Below are positions 5,798 to 9,110 of a DNA stretch of 9,110 bases, piece after piece (the first letter of the stretch is position 1; each line of letters starts with the position of its first letter). Below the pieces are notes generated by a model, which saw only the letters and a list, made by a program, of their open reading frames with translations, searched no databases and was not told where the DNA came from. A program made the translations under genes and the position numbers. The stretch lies in the NCBI GenBank assembly GCA_030592625.1, contig JAUVIY010000088.1, forward strand, positions 1-9,110, in the 5' to 3' direction. Source of the stretch: Spirochaeta sp. GTDB taxonomy: Bacteria; Spirochaetota; Spirochaetia; DSM-2461.

Positions 5798-7231
5798 ATG
5801 GATAAAAAACATGTTCTCGGCCTGAGTGCACGCCTGCTTCTTTTCATCATTCCCGTAATCGCAGGGAGTTTTCTTGTAAGCGGATTCCTTACCGGACTTT
5901 TTGTCGATCGCGGAATAAAGAAGGCCATGAACAGGCTTATGGTATATAAAGCCGAAGACCTTATGCGCCATACCTCCTCGCAATGGAACCTTCTTCTGGA
6001 GAACAATTTACAGGATGACTCCGCATATCGTGAGAGCCTGAGGCGCTCGATCAGATCTTATTCAATCACCATGCTTCGAGAGGATGGGGAGTGGATTCTG
6101 GCTGTCGACGAAGAAATGAACATCGTTTTTTCCGTCGGTGCTTCAGACGCTGATGAGTTACTCCGTGAATCGATCCTCGATAATCCCCTACTCGAATCCG
6201 GAGATGTCTGGATTGATGGCAGCTTCGGCGGTGAGGAACGGATCGGATATGGTTTTTTCCTGCCGACTCTGGGCTGGACGGTATACATTACCGATTTACG
6301 AAGATCGTTTTTCGGTGATTTGTCTTACATCCGATTGTATTACACCATCATGGTGCTATTCACCGCCATTGTCAGTTCCCTCTTTATCATCTTTTACGTC
6401 AGGCGATCCATGCGCCCCTTGAGAACTGTTATTTCCGATATGCATGGCATTGTACAGAACCGTAATTTTGAAAATAGGGTGATACCGGTGCAAAACGACG
6501 AAGTCGGGGAGCTTGCCAGGGAATTCAACCTGATGTCCGATTATCTCGATCGGGCCATGGCTCGTCTGAAAAATATTGCTCATAGCGAGGCCGAGGCCCG
6601 TATTGAAATCAGGAACAGGGAAAGAGAAACTCTGGATGTTCTCAGTCGTGTATCGGGTCATAAGGATCCCGAAACCGCCCGGCATACATCCAGAGTGGGC
6701 ATGTACGCGTCCTTGATATCGGAGCTTCGGGGTGACTCCCTGGAGGAATCCGACCTGATGAGATGGGCCGTGCCCTTGCACGACATCGGTAAAGTGGGGA
6801 TTCCGGACGCCATACTCCTTAAAACAGGTGCATTGAACGCTAAAGAGCGGTCCGTGATGGAATTCCATGTCAATATCGGTTATGAAGTACTGAAGGGTTC
6901 GGCGAGTCCTGTATTGAGGGCCGGGGCGGATATTGCCATATCACATCATGAGAGATGGGACGGTTCAGGCTATCCAGACGGATTAAAGGGAAAAGATATA
7001 CCAGTCCGGGGACGCATCACCGGTCTGGTGGATGTTTTCGATGCCCTCACAACAACCAGGCCGTACAAGAAGGCCTGGACCTTCGAGCAGGCTATTGAAT
7101 TTATACAGGGAAAAAGCAGTATTGAATTCGATCCGGAACTTGTGGAGCTATTTATCGGCGGTTTGGATCGGGTAAGGGCTATACTCGACGAATACGGTGA
7201 TGATGATACCGTCGAGTCGGCGTTGACCTGA
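5798..7231 (+). CDS. Membrane sensor HAMP/HD-GYP protein, predicted cyclic-di-GMP phosphodiesterase
   Basis: Predicted to degrade the second messenger cyclic-di-GMP in response to a signal outside the membrane. The 477-aa product has a membrane helix (about 12-36), an extracytoplasmic sensor (37-178) ending in a Cache-like strand (LGWTVYITDLRRSFF), a second helix (179-201), a HAMP linker (202-255, with RRSMRPLRTVISDM and DEVGELAREFN), a short coiled coil, and an HD-GYP domain (about 275-465). The metal and catalytic signature is complete: H296, H328-D329 (HDIGK), H357, H383-H384, G391-Y392-P393 (WDGSGYPDGLKG) and D412. An active enzyme is therefore expected; product (pGpG or GMP) is not decidable. 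Start ATG 5798 gives a clean N-terminus directly before the first helix, though only weak GGGA precedes it. An in-frame ATG at 5747 would add 17 residues. There is no GGDEF domain or receiver domain. Confidence 0.94.
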   Translation: MDKKHVLGLSARLLLFIIPVIAGSFLVSGFLTGLFVDRGIKKAMNRLMVYKAEDLMRHTSSQWNLLLENNLQDDSAYRESLRRSIRSYSITMLREDGEWILAVDEEMNIVFSVGASDADELLRESILDNPLLESGDVWIDGSFGGEERIGYGFFLPTLGWTVYITDLRRSFFGDLSYIRLYYTIMVLFTAIVSSLFIIFYVRRSMRPLRTVISDMHGIVQNRNFENRVIPVQNDEVGELAREFNLMSDYLDRAMARLKNIAHSEAEARIEIRNRERETLDVLSRVSGHKDPETARHTSRVGMYASLISELRGDSLEESDLMRWAVPLHDIGKVGIPDAILLKTGALNAKERSVMEFHVNIGYEVLKGSASPVLRAGADIAISHHERWDGSGYPDGLKGKDIPVRGRITGLVDVFDALTTTRPYKKAWTFEQAIEFIQGKSSIEFDPELVELFIGGLDRVRAILDEYGDDDTVESALT

Positions 7232-7423
7232 TAGGGGATATTCATCTGGATTATTGAGTCGGCAGCAATTTTGAATCTATTGTGCTGAAAACCATAGACG
7301 ATCAGTTATTCGAGCAGGATGCATTACAATGGAGTGCCGTTACCGTTTCTTGTGTTTCAGAACAGGCTCTCCAGTAAACTTCTTAAATAGTCAGGAACCG
7401 GCTTTCCATCCTAAAATGACTTC
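7232..7423. other. 192-bp gap with a weak hairpin, no gene seen
   Basis: No frame here looks coding and I find no tRNA-like fold. CAGCAAT (7263-7269) pairs with ATTGTGCTG (7279-7287) with one bulged T around a nine-base loop, about 30 bp after the HD-GYP stop. No T-run follows, so it is at most a weak terminator. A TTGAAT at 7271 has no good -10 partner. The gap must hold the promoter for the next gene unless that is read through from the HD-GYP gene, but I cannot place it. Confidence 0.4.
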
Positions 7424-8035
7424 ATGATTCTTGCCCGTAAATTCTCCCTTGCCGAAGATGACGATTATGAACACCTTGCTGCGGCCGGCGGCCGGTTACG
7501 CGCCTTGTTGGAGGCCTTTGCCGAAAACAGGCTTCCGTCTGAATACGGCCCCGAACAGCTTGTCGGTTATGCCCGTTCACTACTGGCGGTTCAGCGGCCG
7601 GACGGTAGTTTCGCTTCCTATGCTGAACCGGAAAAGCTCGACCCCGACGTTCGAACAGACGCCCACCGATTCGTTACCTGGGCGGCCTTGGCCTTTTTAT
7701 GCCGCCTTCAGGATTCCGGGGTCGGGGGGCTGAATGAAAGGCTGGAAGAGGGAATCTCAGCTGCCCTGCGCTGTCCTGTAACTGCCGATCTGTCTTTTCC
7801 TGAATCGGGTATGGCAGAGCCTGTACAACAGGTGGAGGCTGTCCTGATTCTCTCCTCAGGTCGAATTCCGGCCCGGCTTAAGGCTGATCCATCCCTTGCC
7901 CCGGCACTTGAAGTTTTCCTGAACCATCTCACATCGGATTTCCGACGCCGGCTTGAATCCGGTGATACGTTACTTCCCGGTGGTATCGATTACGAAACCC
8001 TGTTCAGCCAGGCCCTGGCGGCACTGGAATCCTGA
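7424..8035 (+). CDS. Small protein of unknown function with a QxPDGSF motif
   Basis: Soluble-looking 203-aa protein without signal peptide or membrane helix, rich in Ala and Leu and mostly helical. I do not recognise the family. The clearest part is residues 48-95: VGYARSLLAVQRPDGSFASY, then DVRTDAHRFVTWAALAFLCRL. A helix, Q-x-P-D-G-S-F, then another helix is the pattern of alpha/alpha-toroid repeats in prenyltransferases, terpene cyclases and related proteins. At this length only one or two units could fit, and no catalytic motif of those enzymes is visible, so enzyme activity is not implied. The start is uncertain: ATG 7424 has no clear Shine-Dalgarno, and an ATG at 7416 in another frame stops after three codons. 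Its end is 43 bp before the DUF4230 gene on the same strand, suggesting one operon. Codon use matches the neighbours. Confidence 0.8.
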   Translation: MILARKFSLAEDDDYEHLAAAGGRLRALLEAFAENRLPSEYGPEQLVGYARSLLAVQRPDGSFASYAEPEKLDPDVRTDAHRFVTWAALAFLCRLQDSGVGGLNERLEEGISAALRCPVTADLSFPESGMAEPVQQVEAVLILSSGRIPARLKADPSLAPALEVFLNHLTSDFRRRLESGDTLLPGGIDYETLFSQALAALES

Positions 8036-8078
8036 AAACCGGTTTGCCTTTCATTGCAGGGCGGGTTCATAATGACCT

Positions 8079-8684
8079 ATGGCCACCCGAATTTCCTCAT
8101 TTGAAATCATTCTTATAATCCTGGCCCTGATTCTCGTCGCGGCAGGTGTTTTTCTCATCATCGGCGGCAAGGAGCCGGTCAGTCATACTGATGTTATGGA
8201 ACAGCGGCTTCGGGAACTCCGGCAGCTGAAAACGGTGAGTCAGACTTATCGATCGGTTATCTATGTGGAAGAGAAGAACTTCTGGCGGGGAAACAAGCAG
8301 GTCCTCTTTACCCTGGAGTACCTGGTCACCGCAGGGGTTGATTTTTCCAAAGGCCTTGAGATTCGTGAGCTTCCGGATGATGTCATTCAGGTAAGGATGC
8401 CACCTGCCGAAATCTTTTCCTCGGATGCCGATGAAACATCCATTAACCAGATGTTTCTTCGTGAACAAACTTTACTCAACCCGGTCCGAATGGGTGACTA
8501 CATGCCCCAGGTAATCGCTCAGGGTGAGGCGAACAGGCAGGCTGCCCTTGACAATGGAATCCTGTCTCATGCTGAAGCCAAGGCAAGGCTCGCCGTGATA
8601 AGGGTTTTGAAGCTTGGAGAGTTCGATATTATCGTATTCGGTCCGACTCTCGGTACTGTGCATGGGGAGGCTTCCGATGGCTAG
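8079..8684 (+). CDS. DUF4230 family membrane-anchored protein
   Basis: A 201-aa protein with one N-terminal membrane helix (about 8-29, IILIILALILVAAGVFLIIGG) and an exported or membrane-facing domain behind it. The domain has the layout I associate with DUF4230: an opening helix (MEQRLRELRQLKTVSQTYRS, about 40-59), strands through FTLEYLVTAGVDFSKG (77-92), the short motif VRMPPAEIFS (105-114), then an amphipathic helix (about 140-180) and a final strand (EFDIIVFGP). The biochemical role of DUF4230 is unknown. The assignment is from memory of family pattern, not a search. AGGGCGGG (8058-8065) lies 13 bases upstream of the ATG, rather far for a Shine-Dalgarno. The end overlaps the next gene by 8 bp, and that gene appears to encode a relative, so the two products may act together. 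Confidence 0.85.
   Translation: MATRISSFEIILIILALILVAAGVFLIIGGKEPVSHTDVMEQRLRELRQLKTVSQTYRSVIYVEEKNFWRGNKQVLFTLEYLVTAGVDFSKGLEIRELPDDVIQVRMPPAEIFSSDADETSINQMFLREQTLLNPVRMGDYMPQVIAQGEANRQAALDNGILSHAEAKARLAVIRVLKLGEFDIIVFGPTLGTVHGEASDG
8664..8670 (+). promoter_or_regulatory. Ribosome binding site deciding the start of the last gene
   Basis: GGGGAGG lies six bases before ATG 8677, a near-ideal Shine-Dalgarno, located inside the end of the DUF4230 gene. It is the strongest such site in the window. It fixes the start of the following gene although that gene overlaps its predecessor. Confidence 0.85.
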
Positions 8685-9110
8685 AAAACGCCGTCATCTG
8701 CTTCTTCCCGCCCTGCTTCTTCTGGCTATTTCCGGCGCATTTCTCTATGCAGCCTGGCGTATAAACGGTTTACCTCTGGGGCAGCTGTTTGCAGCACGTA
8801 AGACCTCCGCTTCCTGGTCCATCCTGGAGGAAATCCGCTTAATGAATGATCTGGAAACCGCTGCCTACGAAATGAAGGTTGTTTTTCCTTATGATTTCAT
8901 CGGTGACAAAGAGGTGAACTGGGGCTATCTGAAACTGCAGTATGACAGGGAGCCGAGATTGTTTATGGCCAAGACCGATCCCGCCTGGCATCCCGGAGGC
9001 CGTTTGCCGGCGGACTGGGAGTACGCCGAAATCTATACACTCTGCCGTCAGGTGGGAATTGACCCGGGCCGTCCCGATTACCGCTTCGTTGTGATGTCGG
9101 CGAGTGTCAG
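8677..9110 (+). CDS. Second DUF4230-like membrane protein, 3' end cut by the window
   Basis: An open frame of 144 codons runs from ATG 8677 to the window edge without a stop. The N-terminus (MARKRRHLLLPALLLLAISG) is a basic stretch followed by a hydrophobic helix up to about residue 27, a signal peptide or anchor with no lipobox cysteine. The mature part starts with WSILEEIRLMNDLETAAYE (47-65), then strands with FIGDKEVNWGYLKLQYD (74-90). This resembles the opening of the preceding DUF4230 protein (RLRELRQLKTVSQTYRS, then WRGNKQVLFTLEYLV), so I read it as a divergent paralogue; identity is low and the match is by eye. The start overlaps the upstream stop by 8 bp, with a strong Shine-Dalgarno, so the pair is probably translationally coupled. 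Function is unknown and the C-terminus is not visible. Confidence 0.85.
   Translation, partial: MARKRRHLLLPALLLLAISGAFLYAAWRINGLPLGQLFAARKTSASWSILEEIRLMNDLETAAYEMKVVFPYDFIGDKEVNWGYLKLQYDREPRLFMAKTDPAWHPGGRLPADWEYAEIYTLCRQVGIDPGRPDYRFVVMSASV

Noticed and set aside
6356..6868. 170-aa minus-strand frame
   Set aside because: It is antisense to the conserved HAMP and HD-GYP coding sequence, which is clearly the real gene.
7271..7299. Promoter starting at TTGAAT 7271
   Set aside because: The sequence 17 bp downstream (ATAGAC) is a poor -10 box.
7416..7427. Three-codon frame overlapping the start of the 203-aa gene
   Set aside because: Too short to judge; a chance ATG and TGA are expected at this frequency.
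8072..8104. Ten-codon frame from ATG 8072 overlapping the DUF4230 start
   Set aside because: Its spacing to AGGGCGGG is better than that of ATG 8079, but the peptide shows no features and the DUF4230 frame is clear.

Overview
The window is ordinary bacterial chromosome: dense coding, about 50% GC, with no insertion sequence, phage gene, CRISPR array, tRNA or rRNA. It holds the complete pheS-pheT operon for phenylalanyl-tRNA synthetase. Downstream are a large membrane-anchored coiled-coil protein on the opposite strand, a divergent HAMP/HD-GYP signalling protein, and a cluster of a small unknown protein and two DUF4230-type membrane proteins, the last cut by the window edge. The gene mix and protein style suggest a free-living spirochaete (Spirochaetaceae-like), but only tentatively; no rRNA or ribosomal protein gene is present to settle it.

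Region 1-228 is the most informative non-coding part. A plausible sigma-70 promoter (TTGACC, 18 bp, AATAAT) precedes a 27-codon reading frame (64-147) with five Phe codons. A strong intrinsic terminator (172-206) lies between this frame and pheS. Three overlapping RNA pairings can be drawn by hand: 105-114 with 121-130, 122-136 with 170-185, and 172-183 with 188-199. They have the logic of a ribosome-mediated attenuator, in which stalling at Phe codons would free segment 122-136 to form an antiterminator. This would couple PheRS expression to charged tRNA-Phe, as pheM does for pheST in E. coli.

Region 229-3755 is pheS then pheT, 11 bp apart, both intact. Both have bacterial-type architecture: PheS of 348 aa, and PheT of 822 aa with an N-terminal tRNA-binding domain and a C-terminal FDX-ACB domain.

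Region 3759-7231 holds two divergently transcribed genes. On the minus strand is a 657-aa protein with one membrane helix, long coiled coils, TPR-like repeats and a small C-terminal beta-rich domain; I do not recognise its family. It ends 3 bp from the end of pheT, tail to tail. On the plus strand is a Cache-like/HAMP/HD-GYP protein with a complete HD-GYP signature, a predicted cyclic-di-GMP phosphodiesterase. The two genes share a start region of about 65 bp.

Region 7232-9110 opens with a 192-bp gap without a convincing gene. It continues with a 203-aa unknown protein carrying a QxPDGSF motif of the kind seen in alpha/alpha-toroid repeats, a 201-aa DUF4230 membrane protein, and an overlapping second gene that looks like its divergent relative and runs off the window. 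The last three probably form one transcription unit.
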